A stretch of 64,000 nucleotides of DNA, from contig CAXAMN010001381.1 of NCBI GenBank assembly GCA_963970005.1, forward strand, positions 61,363-125,362, given 5' to 3'. This DNA is from Durusdinium trenchii. Taxonomy: Eukaryota > Sar > Dinophyceae > Suessiales > Symbiodiniaceae. Shown one piece after another: positions 8,325 to 18,405 of the stretch. The translations under genes were made by a program, and so were the position numbers. The notes under the pieces were generated by a model. That model made no database searches. It was not told the DNA's origin and was given only the letters and a program-made list of their open reading frames with translations. The first letter of the stretch is position 1. Each line of letters opens with the position of its first letter.

Positions 8325-9251
8325 CTAGCGGGTTGACAACCGGGGTAGTAGTCGTGCACTTTTTATCGAACCACGAAGAGTTTGTACGATGTCGTTGCAA
8401 TTTTCACCACCGTCACTATACAGCATGTTGTTATGTTGAATCAGGGCAACCTGTTTTCTTCTTCGTACTCGTTCACAGTTCCTTTTTGTGTGTTTGGACC
8501 GGAACTCCCTTGTGTTTCGGAATGTTGCACTCTTTGGTAGTAGTGTGTTGGATTTGCTTGGAAGATGATGCCGCATCCAGACATGCGTTGGAAGATGGGT
8601 GGGGTGGGGTTGGGTGGGGGGCGGGTAATAGTGTTCGATTGGATGTCCTTGGATGATGATACTACGTGCACACACGCTTTTGAAGATGATGTGCACACGC
8701 TTTAGAAAACAAAACACATGCATCCTGGCATCCTCTCTTGAAGCTCGGGGAAATGATGTTTCGTCGTCCGTGGCCTCAAATGACCCTTTAAAAAGGAAAA
8801 AACACAACACTAACCAATGCAACTGGTTTTCAAACATGTCCCAAACACACATGTTTTTGGGGGGCGTGTGGCGTGTGTGATCCAAAAGGGTCAAGTTTGA
8901 AACGGCCTGATCTTTGTTCTTCAGCTTCGCTGTTTCTCCTTTTGGATCGGATCCTAACGAAGCCTCCGAGATTGAGCCGCCAAAGGCCAACCTCCACTCG
9001 AAGAGGAATCCGTGAAGGAGGTGGGATCTTTGGCCTGGCCCTGGAGTTGTTTCTTCCGGACCCAAACACTCCATGGGACTGGCATATTTACAGACATTGA
9101 CCCTTAAGACCACCTCAACTGATCGGTACATATGCCATACATGGAGTGTTTGGGCCATAGTACAACCATACATGACAGCCGACAAAAGTCTCAAGGCCGC
9201 TAGACTGACATGCTGCAACGATTTTGCGACGGGCAGGGGAACAAGTTTCAA
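8325..9251 (-). CDS. Long 308-codon ORF crossing a family A element
   Basis: One of the two longest frames in the window. Its first codon is TTG; the first ATG lies about 27 codons later. It reads through family A copy 3 (MECLG and TLHVWHM-type peptides come from the element) and contains Phe-rich, His/Pro-rich and Arg-rich parts. A stop-free run of this length is unlikely by chance, but the composition is uneven and the opposite strand is also open (8189-8656). It may be several exons, or a chance frame. Confidence 0.2.
   Translation of the reverse strand: MKLVPLPVAKSLQHVSLAALRLLSAVMYGCTMAQTLHVWHMYRSVEVVLRVNVCKYASPMECLGPEETTPGPGQRSHLLHGFLFEWRLAFGGSISEASLGSDPKGETAKLKNKDQAVSNLTLLDHTRHTPPKNMCVWDMFENQLHWLVLCFFLFKGSFEATDDETSFPRASREDARMHVFCFLKRVHIIFKSVCARSIIIQGHPIEHYYPPPTQPHPTHLPTHVWMRHHLPSKSNTLLPKSATFRNTREFRSKHTKRNCERVRRRKQVALIQHNNMLYSDGGENCNDIVQTLRGSIKSARLLPRLSTR
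9061..9154. mobile_element. Inverted-repeat element, family A, copy 3 (intact)
   Basis: Perfect 15-base terminal inverted repeats, CCCAAACACTCCATG and CATGGAGTGTTTGGG, enclose 64 bases with the core CATTGACCCTTAAGACCACC. This is the cleanest copy. No clear target duplication is visible at the edges. Confidence 0.75.
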
Positions 9252-9784
9252 TTTTGCTGGGCAGGCGTAGGCAACGTTACAACATGTTTACCTTCGCCGG
9301 TAGCCCGTAGAACCAAACAATGACCCAGTTTGACCATTTTGGATTCTATGGGGATGCCGTGGTGGTTAAAACATGTGTTTTGGAGTGTGTTTTCGAGCGG
9401 ACACAAACGGGTTTGTTTACAGATGGAAGGAGCAAGGTTCTTACCCACCCACTGCTTAGTCGAATGTTGGTCACTCGGAAAGTACTTCGGCCTCACGGGC
9501 ATAGAACCATACAACATGGTGAATGGCGATCATAGATCATGAATGAGAAAGGATCAACATGAAACACTCGCTTTCCAAAACGTCACCGTCTTGATGGAAC
9601 AGACAATTCCCTCAACACGAATTCCCTCAACTGCCCAGCAGTGACAAACGCTCCCAGCCACGAGCCCATCCGTCCCATCCGCAGTCGATGAGTCGAGAAG
9701 AGCGGCTCATGCGCTTCTGCCCCGAGGCCGATTTCGTCCGGTCGTGGACCGGAAGACTGAAGAACCCTCGATCCCTGGTCCTAC

Positions 9785-9897
9785 AAAAGGGTAGTAATAG
9801 CTTCTTGTTACTAGTAGTAAGGCACTTGTTACTACTAGCGAGGCACTTGTTTCTACTAGCTTCTTGTTACTAGTAGTAAGTTACAAAAGGGTAGTGG
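9785..9897 (-). repeat. AACAAGAAGCTACTAG repeat, reverse orientation
   Basis: Repeats of GTAGTAATAGCTTCTTGTTA and CTACTAGCGAGGCACTTGTT, the reverse complement of the border motif of the GGAGGCC arrays, without the GGAGGCC units themselves. The block is bracketed by AAAAGGGTAGT on both sides. Confidence 0.7.
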
Positions 9898-10541
9898 GAA
9901 GTTTCATCGGCCAATTGGGGTCCAGTGTTTCCGGTTGGTGGGGCTGCATGAGATGGAATCTTAAACAAGGTGTAGCCTTACCAGGTCGGAGACACTTATG
10001 TAGATTCTCTATTTGCTGGAGTCAACTAATTACTGGCAACAAAAACTCAGCAAACTGTTGTAATTACCACAGTTCTAGGACAGAATTTGGTTCAGTTTGG
10101 TGAAACCACTGTAAGACAATCTAACCCATATTAAAACATGTTCCTTGGATTTCTTTGGAAGATTAAGTGCAAACATTGGAACATTTTGTTAAGGTGTTTG
10201 TTATTCTCAAGGTGTTGCTTCAAGAGTGTTTTGCATTGCTGCTGGTCAATGATGTTTGTTTCCTTGTTATGTGGTTATGTTCTACTTGTTTGGCACCAAA
10301 GAAGTAGTTTGGAACTCATGTCGGCCGGCGCCACACTGCGTGGAGAGCACAGGTCAACAATCTAAACAAGTAATATCGAAGAAACAAGTAATATCGAAGT
10401 AGAGATCTTCATCATGAAAGTCGAACCACAGCATCCGAATCCATCACAACAAGAAAACATGGTTTGCGCAATAAGGACAGTGTTTCACCTTTGATTGAGA
10501 CCCCGCAAAGAAACCCCGCCACATGGACCACAGTGTTTCAG

Positions 10542-10665
10542 CACCCCAAAAACGTCCGCGCCCAACGGCGTCCGCGCTTCGTTCCAGGCTGTGAACCCTG
10601 CGTTCTCCTCGGAGATTCAGCAGGTCTTACAGAAGAGCCTGGTTCGTGGCGCCAGCAAGGCGGGT
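10542..10665 (+). CDS. Candidate internal exon, strong codon pattern
   Basis: Follows ACAGTGTTTCAG and stays open to a GCGG/GTGGAT junction at 10666. The peptide reads TPKTSAPNGVRASFQAVNPA then FSSEIQQVLQKSLVRGASKA. Third codon positions are mostly G or C, as expected for dinoflagellate genes. An overlapping frame (10464-10835) is longer but less regular. The helix-forming stretch SSEIQQVLQKSL is the only structural hint. Confidence 0.45.
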
Positions 10666-11530
10666 GGATGAGATCGTTTGGAAGCGGTCTCGGTCCTCCG
10701 GAATCAAGAAGTCACATATTTCGGCAGGGGGGGTTCTTGAAGTATTTCTTTCAACCTGAAGGTCATATGAATGATCGATCATCGATCCTGTTGCAACTTT
10801 TAAAGGAGACATGCCACGCGGGATGTTGGATTTGAGGACGTATTACGTATACATGTTGGACCTGGTGACCAGAATCAGCGAGAATCAGTGTGGTTTGTGT
10901 TGAAAGATTGCATATTGCGGGTCATTGGATTCAACTGATTCAACTGGATTCCGCTCCATGGCATTCCCAGCCCGTTTTCGCTGAAGTTGACCGTGGGGAC
11001 GAAAAAGGCATATATTCTCAGCTTTTGACAGGAACATGATATGGGTGGTTTATAGACCTTCCGGATCCGATGTATGTTCCATCCAATCACCACACGAAAT
11101 GCGTGATGCTGGTATTGACCCGGGGGTCAACCGGAGACGATTTTTCCTCGTAGGTGTCTTCAGGGGTTTTGCCCGATTCTGTTCACATCTTTCCAGGAAC
11201 TCTTAAGCTCATTTTTCTGGGACACCCCAACAACCTGCTAAAGCAGACCCCAACAAATGATTTCTTTGGGCACTACTGTACCACCAATTAGAACGCCTTT
11301 CTCTTGAAAGTAGAAACACCTGCGATAATTATCCTGTCTCAAGATTGACCTTATTTGGAAACTTATTATCCTGCATAATTGATCAATCTTCAGTCGATCT
11401 TCTTCATGTCATGTGTTCCAACAGCTTAATTTAAACCAAAAAAAACACTTTCCAACCATGTGTGTGTTTTTCCCCCCAATCCATTTGGAGCCCAACAAAA
11501 ACCAGCACGCTTCGCTTAGCGGATCGCTGA

Positions 11531-11656
11531 ACTGTTGCGTTTTCGCGCCTATCGCGCCTTCTTCCCGAGGTGCTCGCGGAGCATCGGGGCCACCAGATGA
11601 ACTGGGAACGATTGAAGAAGACCGGCGCGGTCGAGGCAGATGAACAGAGGGTTTGA
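11531..11656 (+). CDS. Candidate terminal exon
   Basis: Open from 11531 to a TGA at 11654-11656. The peptide reads RLSRLLPEVLAEHRGHQMNW then ERLKKTGAVEADEQRV, an amphipathic, charged sequence. A better bounded start was not found; the pyrimidine-rich stretch near 11475 could serve an acceptor. The overlapping frame 11413-11643 is an alternative. Confidence 0.35.
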   Translation, partial: TVAFSRLSRLLPEVLAEHRGHQMNWERLKKTGAVEADEQRV

Positions 11657-12203
11657 GTTCTGAAACGCATCAAATCCATGGAAGCATGTAATATACATTT
11701 GCAGTGGATGCCTTTGTTTTCGATCCCGACGAAGCTTGGCGGTTTTGGCTTTCCTCCTTTCGACAGAAGGCTGTGTTGGTGATTGTTGGTGTTTGATCAT
11801 TCCCAACCCACAAAGTGTTTCGGCCTACGGTGGTGCAGGTCATGAACGCAAGGCGATGCAAAGGAACGAAGACACCAGCAGCGAGTCTTAGATTCCTCCA
11901 TCTTGTACGTCCAAAAAACAATGTTTCAACCCTACCTGTTTGTGCTTATGTTTGCGGGACTAGTGTAGTCCTGAATTTTGCAATCTTCCCTGTTGGCAAC
12001 AAGTCAACAATTCCTTCACCAAAGGTCCCTCTAGAATGTCAAATCTGTTGACAAAACACCAGGGCTCAAGTAAGTTCCAATTCTACTCCAAAATCCAAAT
12101 CATCTGCACCCATCTGCATGTCCATCGCTGGCTACTTATATCTCAGTCTTTGATCAGCATTCTATAGATTCTTGGGTCCAGCTGCACTTTGCTCTCTTCG
12201 CAG

Positions 12204-12348
12204 CTGCATCAGCTGATCATTCAGCGCTCGCGAGTCCGTCCAGGAGAGACCGGATGATCAACGTGCCCTTCGTCAAGCGCTTCATCTGCATGCGAGGACG
12301 CAGCCACTTGGCTTCGCCTTACAACCCTGTTCGTCGCGGTGCGGCTGG
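12204..12348 (+). CDS. Candidate internal exon with clear splice sites
   Basis: Preceded by TTTGCTCTCTTCGCAG and followed by GTGAGG after GCTGG. Only one of the three frames is open, reading MINVPFVKRFICMRGRSHLA then SPYNPVRRGAAG. It is missing from ATG-based ORF lists because it starts at a splice site. Both edges match consensus, and 145 bases is a normal exon size. Confidence 0.48.
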
Positions 12349-12969
12349 GTGAGGCCCTGTTCGTGCGGGGCCCATGGGTGAAGTTTGGGGGAACGGCCCG
12401 TGGGTAAGGCCAGGGCAGTGGAGGAGTTGCTCTGTAGAATGAAGAGGAATGGTTGTGGCATCCCAGACTTCTTCGTTGGTTCATTTGACCTTTGCTTCGT
12501 CAGGGATAAGATTCAATTCTCTACTTTCGATTCAAAGGTTTCGAGACTTCCTGGGACTCACCCAACTCAAAAAAATGACACTCCAACAAATGCAATATAT
12601 TATAGATCAATAATGCATGTGTTGACCTCATGAAGTCGCCCCTAATATTGAAGCGCTCGTAACAAAGCAAGACTGACGCCTATGATTACAGACACGAGCG
12701 GCGCAGTCAATGTCAAAGCTGGCACATACCCGCAGGTCGATCGCGCTTGCGCATGCGGAACTGCGTTTTCTTCGTCTGCAAGACCGGTGAGCCGGTGACT
12801 CGAGCATCACTGGTGACTCGTACAGGTCCGGCGTGCGGATTCCATGGACCCACCTTGGTTCAGTCGCTGGGTTTTCCATGGTTCATCACTGTTACATGGC
12901 GCATGCGCCGGATTGGATCCAGCGAACATGTAGCTCCATATCAATACCGTCCTCAACCTATGCTCCCGT

Positions 12970-13227
12970 ATGCTCCCTGTGGTTCCCATCGCTGGGGTGC
13001 CCGTTGCGGTCCGTGCCGAGGCACTGGCGCCGTTCCCGGTATCGGGGCTGTTTGGCCACACCACCACTGCGTGGTTCCATGCTCAGGCGGAGCGGGATGG
13101 GTCACCGGACCTGCTTGTTCGTCACTCACCCACCGGCCAGATCCCGGCGATCGCTGTTCGCGGAGCGGATCGGTTTTCGGCGGACAGGAGCGGATTGGTT
13201 TTGGCAAGTCACGGAACTTTGAGATGA
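12970..13227 (+). CDS. Candidate exon, 85-codon ORF
   Basis: GC-rich frame from ATG 12970 to TGA 13227: MLPVVPIAGVPVAVRAEALA at the start, then GLFGHTTTAWFHAQAERDGS. The balanced hydrophobic and polar content looks globular. The 12747-13238 frame and a minus-strand frame overlap it. Confidence 0.3.
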   Translation: MLPVVPIAGVPVAVRAEALAPFPVSGLFGHTTTAWFHAQAERDGSPDLLVRHSPTGQIPAIAVRGADRFSADRSGLVLASHGTLR

Positions 13228-13555
13228 TTTGGGGATGATTTGGGTACACCCCTTTCAACCATATAGATGATATATACAGATGGAAATTCAGTCACCGGTA
13301 CCTGGTTCCAGCGACACTGACTCCAAGAGGTCGGAAGCCGACAGACTGCAGCGTCGGGCGTGACCTCTTGCAGCGTCTTGCAGCTTGGGAACACCAAAGA
13401 AAAACGGATGTTTGGCTCGGTTCGAAACCCAAGTTCCAACATGAGATGTTTTATCTTAAACGCTCTATATATACGGGGCTGAGGGATTCTGTGAGCTAAT
13501 CTTATGCCTTGAGATTCAAGCAGATTCACAAACTTAGGACGGTATTAGGTGGAGG

Positions 13556-13643
13556 ATGGTGGAGGCTATCGCTATTTAGTTGGAGGCCATTACTACTAAG
13601 GAGAAAGGACGCTACTTAGGGTGGAGGCCATCGCTACTAGTTT
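13556..13643 (+). repeat. GGAGGCC repeat, three units
   Basis: Three degenerate units (GGAGGCTATCGCTATTTAG, TGGAGGCCATTACTACTA, TGGAGGCCATCGCTACTAG). The block lies between two copies of a roughly 33-base direct repeat (13493-13527 and 13655-13689). Confidence 0.75.
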
Positions 13644-13885
13644 TCAACTCTGGCTGAAGCTAATCTCATGCCTTGAGATTCAAGCAGATTCCATCGCTGC
13701 ATGTGTTCTTTGATTGTTGAACCATTTGCCATGTCCAACAGATCCAGGCCCGGGAGCTGCTCCATTCGACAAAGTCCTGACTTTACGCAGCTGCGACAGG
13801 AGCCGGGTCGGAGTCCACTGGGTGAGGACCACCATGACTTTGAACAGAGGCAAATGGAGAGCATTCGTCCTGAAAGCACTGAAAT

Positions 13886-13969
13886 CAATGCATGTTTAAT
13901 GCATCCCAAAGGCTCCCCAAAACCACCCACTGATCGGCATATATGGCAGTCCCATTAGTCGTGTCTGGG
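13886..13969. mobile_element. Family A element, degenerate copy
   Basis: The core CCAAAACCACCCACTGATCG then GCATATATGGCA matches the family interior, and CGTGTCTGGG matches its right end. The left terminus is eroded. Confidence 0.45.
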
Positions 13970-14333
13970 CATTGTTCTCTGTGAATTCCCAATGAGTCCT
14001 CCGAGGTGAACTCTTTTCTGGGATCCCGGCGGTCCTGGACGACGTCTGTGTCGGTCACCGGGCCGTGAAGGGTCGGGGCTGCGGTCGGTCACGACTCTTG
14101 GAGCCTCCCAGGCAGTTCCATGGCAGGCGCCCGGAGGTTTCGTGGATGATCCCGAACTCGGAGGCGCAAAGGCCATGGTTCCCCGTCATAGTGGTTTCAG
14201 AGTACATGGAAACAATCCCCAAGTTCGGTGGTTTATATAGACCCCTATAATCAAAGACATCGAACGGGGTGCCGGCCTTTCTCACCGACCTCGCTTTACC
14301 TCGCTTTACCTCGCCGGCCGACCGTCCTTGCAG

Positions 14334-14417
14334 GAGCTCCCGAGTAAGGCCGAGCTCATCGCCCGGAAGCGACGGAAGAGGTCCACTGGAAGTCGCCAGG
14401 CGGGGCAGGATGCATGA
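14334..14417 (+). CDS. Candidate terminal exon, Lys/Arg-rich
   Basis: Starts right after CGTCCTTGCAG and reads ELPSKAELIARKRRKRSTGS to a TGA at 14415-14417. The KRRKR cluster resembles a nuclear localisation signal. The minus strand through this region is also open (14055-14591). Confidence 0.35.
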   Translation, partial: ELPSKAELIARKRRKRSTGSRQAGQDA

Positions 14418-16085
14418 CTCACCATGAGCTATGACATAACAAAAAGGCTTTGGTCCACAGTCAAGAGTGTATGAATGTGAATGTGTGTGTGTGGGATGTT
14501 TATACCAGGTGAAGTGGCTGTACAGCTGGGAGAGCTTCTGGGTGAGCTTCATTGGATGAAGCGGCCCATAAGAGGTATAACATAGCTCCAAGAGAGTTTA
14601 CCAGCTCCACATAGCTCATAGACCGCCCTCAGATGTTTGGTTCTGTGCGTTACTAGTGGCTGTTTGTCACTATGTCGAATGACAGACATGTTTTTCATGT
14701 GTGTGTGTGCGTTTTATTTAGCTTTTGGTCAATAGAATATGCTTTGCTCTCGCCCAAAGGCTAAGTAGACCTCCTAAGTAGACGCAAGGGTCTAGTTCCC
14801 ACCCTCCTGGTCAGTGTTTGGAATTTGAGCATCTCTTTTTGGGATTTGGGGTATTTGAAGTATGCCAATCAACCAATTTTGCCAATCCTCTTAGAGGGTT
14901 TGGACAGAAGGCTTTTCGCATCCATTAGGTTGAGCTTTGGAGCAGTTTTAGGATTGGTGGGACCTGGTGCACGACTGGTGAGATCAACATCGGCAGACAC
15001 CCTCGGATTGGTCGGCACCTTCATCGGCTTCCGTGGCTTCAGTCCCAAAAGGTTCTACTTTGTAGGCCTCTGAACCAATCTGATCTCTTAAAGTCTTAGC
15101 TTGCCACATTGCAAGCGCAAATCCTGACCATTCCGGACCATTCCCCCAGATTGTTTACCATTTGGCACGATTGAGACGTTGGAATGCATTTGCACACCCT
15201 TGCGCAGCCAAAAGATGAACTGTTGTGCGAGTCAGTTGATTTTCTGAAGAAGGGAGAGATAAAGCATGATCAATCCATGACCTTCACCAGGTAGAGATGC
15301 GGGGCCCTTCCAGAGATCCTTGGACGGCGGATGGCGTAGACTGGCATAGACTTGAGTTGAAAGAGTCGGCTTCGTCCCAGGTCATGTCAGTCCCAGGACA
15401 TAGGAATTTCTGGGACATGAGTGCCAAGGAGTATATTGAACATATGCCCAGGTAATAAAAGTCAGAAAGGAGTATTGACATGAGCAGAAATTCCAAGTCG
15501 CTTCACTGTAAATCAACGTGGTAGTCATGACCCACCACTACCAACTAGGGACTTACGCACCATGCAGTCAATTTGGATCTCGAGGCATGGTCTTCTCGGG
15601 GGATTTTTAACTTCTGAGCTGCATCACTGTATTCCATGATGTTCGAGACATCCGTGTAGTGTAGTGCTTGTCAAGAAAGTCTGTTTTGGAGATATGTTAT
15701 GGAATGTTATGGACAGACCCGGGTTCTTAGCGGTTCAATCGTTTGGAAACGGCTTGGAGGACCTCTACAATGCGCTTGTTTTTCGTACCAGAAAAGAACG
15801 TTGTCAAAAGGGAGAATTGTAGAGGATTCTAGCTAGATTCTAGCCAACTCGTGGCCATTAAGAGTAGATTTCAGAGGAACCGGCATAGCACTGGGAACCA
15901 TTTTTTCGAACTCGACGAGGCAGTGATGTATGAAGTGATATGTAGTCATTGACCAAGGGGACCCGGAAGAAGAGATGGGCGGTGTGTATTTTGATGGGGA
16001 GACCCAGTCGATTTTCCTTCTTCCAGGTGGTCTTTGAGAGGTCTCCCTTTTTTAAGTAGTAGAAACCTATATCATCCCATCATGT
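14418..16085. other. Spacer without supported gene
   Basis: No frame with splice support. Small frames at 14825-15073 (+) and 15284-15496 (-) are within chance length. No known repeat family was noticed. Confidence 0.4.
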
Positions 16086-16421
16086 TTGCCCTTCAAAAAC
16101 ACAGACATTCCACCATCCGGCCCCCCCCCCACACACCAGAGACCCTTCCGTTCTTCACTCCGACATCGGGTCCTTCGCTCCATCCGTACCACCGAGGAGA
16201 GCATCTCTCGCGCGAACTCGCCTCGCCTCTTTGAGCCGGTGCGGACGGTGTCGGCGTTGTTTTCTTCGGGAGTAGCACGCACCCGATGGGTTGAGCGAGT
16301 CGACGCCGCCCGTTCACGGGCCACTTACGGCAGAGCCTTTGGGATTGTCCAGATTGAAGATTGTGGAAGTGTTGGACTTAATGAGTCAGAGAAGGCGGCA
16401 TATTATTGTAGCATCTTGTAG
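16086..16421 (+). CDS. Candidate exon, Arg/Ser-rich
   Basis: A 111-codon frame whose core (16159-16350) has strongly G/C-ending codons: RVLRSIRTTEESISRANSPR, then LFEPVRTVSALFSSGVARTR. The first 25 codons include a C-run and look non-coding, so the exon probably starts near 16155. The minus strand is open as well. Confidence 0.35.
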   Translation: MPFKNTDIPPSGPPPTHQRPFRSSLRHRVLRSIRTTEESISRANSPRLFEPVRTVSALFSSGVARTRWVERVDAARSRATYGRAFGIVQIEDCGSVGLNESEKAAYYCSIL

Positions 16422-16444
16422 CCATGTTTGCAGACGCAGGATGA

Positions 16445-16672
16445 GTGCCTTGTGATATCTTGTCCATTGTGATATATGATCGATTTGGATTGTTTATTCT
16501 GAGATGTTCTTCTTGTTTCTTTCTCGGCAAGTTTGCTGCCGTTGACGCTTGGGGAGCTTTCGCGTGGAAAAAGAGAGACGACACCTCTCTTGGGGGCAAT
16601 GTCACCATAACAACCTGGCGAAAACCAGCTGTGTCGTCCATGTGTGCTGTGATGATTTGCTGCGATGTATAG
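16445..16672 (+). CDS. Candidate exon, unknown function
   Basis: The open frame includes KFAAVDAWGAFAWKKRDDTS then LGGNVTITTWRKPAVS. A pyrimidine-rich stretch (TTGTTTCTTTCTCGGCAAG) ends just before KFAAVDA and could be the acceptor, making the exon start near 16530. A longer minus-strand frame (16403-16771) competes. Confidence 0.25.
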   Translation: MPCDILSIVIYDRFGLFILRCSSCFFLGKFAAVDAWGAFAWKKRDDTSLGGNVTITTWRKPAVSSMCAVMICCDV

Positions 16673-16774
16673 TTTTTGCATGTTTTTGCACTCTGCAGAC
16701 TCTGCAGGCACACCACAAAATTTGCCGCAACATCTTTCAATCAACAGCATGTTCGAGCATGTTCGCATCAAGAG

Positions 16775-16899
16775 CCGCTTCCAGCTGAAAAGCTTCTCAT
16801 GGAAGCGGTTTGCACCTTCGGGAGGTAGAACTGGTCAGATTGTCATGACTATTGTCATGATTGTCATGATGGTAGAATCCCCTTTTCAGCTGGAAGCGG
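16775..16899. repeat. Inverted repeat, 18-base perfect arms
   Basis: CCGCTTCCAGCTGAAAAG (16775-16792) is the exact reverse complement of CTTTTCAGCTGGAAGCGG (16882-16899). The loop contains a short ATTGTCATGA tandem. It could be a small fold-back element; no second copy was seen. Confidence 0.7.
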
Positions 16900-17472
16900 A
16901 AAGGCCCCTTCTGACGGTCTTTCACGTCTTCTTTTTTCGTGCTCTTTCAAAGAAACCACTTCGATGGTCGGAGTTTGCGCATCGGATGATGTGGAGGTTT
17001 CCGGCATCGCCCGAAGCGGAACGGATTTCATCCACCCCCAATTCGGGCTCCAACTACCTACTCCTGGTCTACCTTTGTCTCGGTAGGGTGCTTAGGGTAG
17101 GTGCTAGGGGGGTCTAACATGGTCAGTGCCCCCAAGCCAATGGCACCACGGCCTGGGGTGGCAAGCTGCGCACCACTCGATCCCGTTGGATTTCATCGCC
17201 GAGAGGCGAGCTCAGGTGTTTGATGTTTGGATTTCATGGAAAGGCCTCATAGCCTCACGGAGTCGATATACATGAAGTCGACCTCACTTAGACATCACCA
17301 CTGGTCTTAGGCAACTGAAAATGCTAGTCTGCACTGGTCTTGAAGAAGATTCTTCCAACTGCTCAAGCTTCTTTGTGCACGATTGGGGCGATGAGAGTGA
17401 TGAGAGTCCATTGAAAGAAAGCAACTTCCCTTCAAAAGGGACCTCTAAATATCTGTAAATCTTCAAGTTCAA

Positions 17473-18105
17473 TCATTTCCCAACCACCCAATCATCCAGT
17501 ACCCTCCAGCCTTTACAGTCCTTGTTGGCGCAACGTTTCGGTGACAGCTGCGGCAGCAACCTTTCGGGCCTCGCCGCGCACGTCCGGGTCTCACCGGGCA
17601 GGGGCGTCGCCCGGAGTGCCAGGTCCTTTGCAGCCCGGAGTGCCGGAACTGGCGCTCGAAGTCGCCCATCCAGCAGCAGTTCGAGCGAGAGGAGGAGCAC
17701 ATCATTGTGGGCCACTGGGCAACTTTGTTGGGGCGAGAAGACCAGAAAGGTACTTACTAGGGGGAGGCCATCACTAGTAGGTTGGAGGCCTAAAGATCTC
17801 TCCATGACAGCACCCATGGCATGAAGATGGGCCACATGGGAGATCAAGGATGTGAGTCTCAATCCGATACCAACAGTCACATGGGTTTGACTGTTAAAGA
17901 TATTTTGCTCTCTAGCATTTTGCATGCCATCAGACTCAGAGTATGCATCACGCAGAAGGTTATATAATCGTTTTCCCTGCTTTTCCAACTGCTTCACCGA
18001 GCACCATTGTTTGCTTGAAACTGTGGTAGTAGACCCAGCAGCTAGGCAATCTATGATCACGTTTTGGATGGCCACTTCCCAGATAGCTGTTCTTTTACCC
18101 CGCAG
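17473..18105 (-). CDS. Minus-strand gene, 3' segment
   Basis: A stop-free minus frame of 211 codons from 18105 down to 17473. The convincing part is the first 75 residues, for example RTAIWEVAIQNVIIDCLAAG, KQWCSVKQLEKQGKRLYNLL and RDAYSESDGMQNAREQNIFN, in sequence too AT-rich to be open by chance. Downstream the frame enters the GGAGGCC repeat (GLQPTSDG) and the GC-rich zone opposite the plus exon at 17548, so the true exon probably ends near 17880. It follows the candidate exons at 18154-18309 and 18406-18690 on the same strand. Confidence 0.42.
   Translation of the reverse strand: MRGKRTAIWEVAIQNVIIDCLAAGSTTTVSSKQWCSVKQLEKQGKRLYNLLRDAYSESDGMQNAREQNIFNSQTHVTVGIGLRLTSLISHVAHLHAMGAVMERSLGLQPTSDGLPLVSTFLVFSPQQSCPVAHNDVLLLSLELLLDGRLRAPVPALRAAKDLALRATPLPGETRTCAARPERLLPQLSPKRCANKDCKGWRVLDDWVVGK
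17548..17749 (+). CDS. Candidate internal exon with Cys pairs
   Basis: Begins after CGGTGACAG and ends at AAAG before GTACTT, open for 67 codons. It reads RRPECQVLCSPECRNWRSKS then PIQQQFEREEEHIIVGHWAT. Three Cys in the first part (CQVLCSPEC) could bind metal. The charged EREEEH stretch looks helical. Two other plus frames and the long minus frame 17473-18105 overlap, but this one has both splice edges and regular codons. Confidence 0.42.
17757..17802 (+). repeat. GGAGGCC repeat, two units
   Basis: GGGGAGGCCATCACTAGTAG followed by GTTGGAGGCC, immediately downstream of the candidate donor of the preceding exon. Confidence 0.7.
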
Positions 18106-18153
18106 TTACTGGCTCTTTCACCTCATCAGGCTTGCTTACTAGAAATTAAGGAA

Positions 18154-18309
18154 CTAACTGTTTCTTTTGAGCAATCCTCCTAAAAAGAGGCCAACAAATG
18201 ATCTCCAAGTATTTTCGACTTGGTTGAGTTGATGGGTTCCGACATCCACATCATAGAAGCGGGAGGCAATGAGGATGTTGAGAGGCAGTCTTCTTCTCTC
18301 CACGCGTGC
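18154..18309 (-). CDS. Minus-strand gene, middle exon
   Basis: On the minus strand ATGACTCTCTCCATAG, a good acceptor, precedes an open frame of 51 codons: RVERRRLPLNILIASRFYDV, then DVGTHQLNQVENTWRSFVGL. The upstream in-frame TAG is part of the acceptor itself, so the frame must start at the splice site. It ends at a TAG at 18154; a donor GTA AGC lies 13 bases past it in another frame. An alternative mini-exon starting after CTCTTTTTAG would use that donor. Confidence 0.42.
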   Translation of the reverse strand, partial: ARVERRRLPLNILIASRFYDVDVGTHQLNQVENTWRSFVGLFLGGLLKRNS

Positions 18310-18405
18310 CTATGGAGAGAGTCATGGATACACGTCAAGCTTCTGAACTCGAGACGAGAAAATAGAAAACACCAGGTGAACACCGGAAAGAAGAGAATGC
18401 TGTAA

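Noticed and set aside
8189-8656. 155-codon hydrophobic plus-strand ORF
   Set aside because: Uneven Cys/Phe/Val composition typical of an antisense frame; ends in a GGGTGGGG run; no splice sites or start context.
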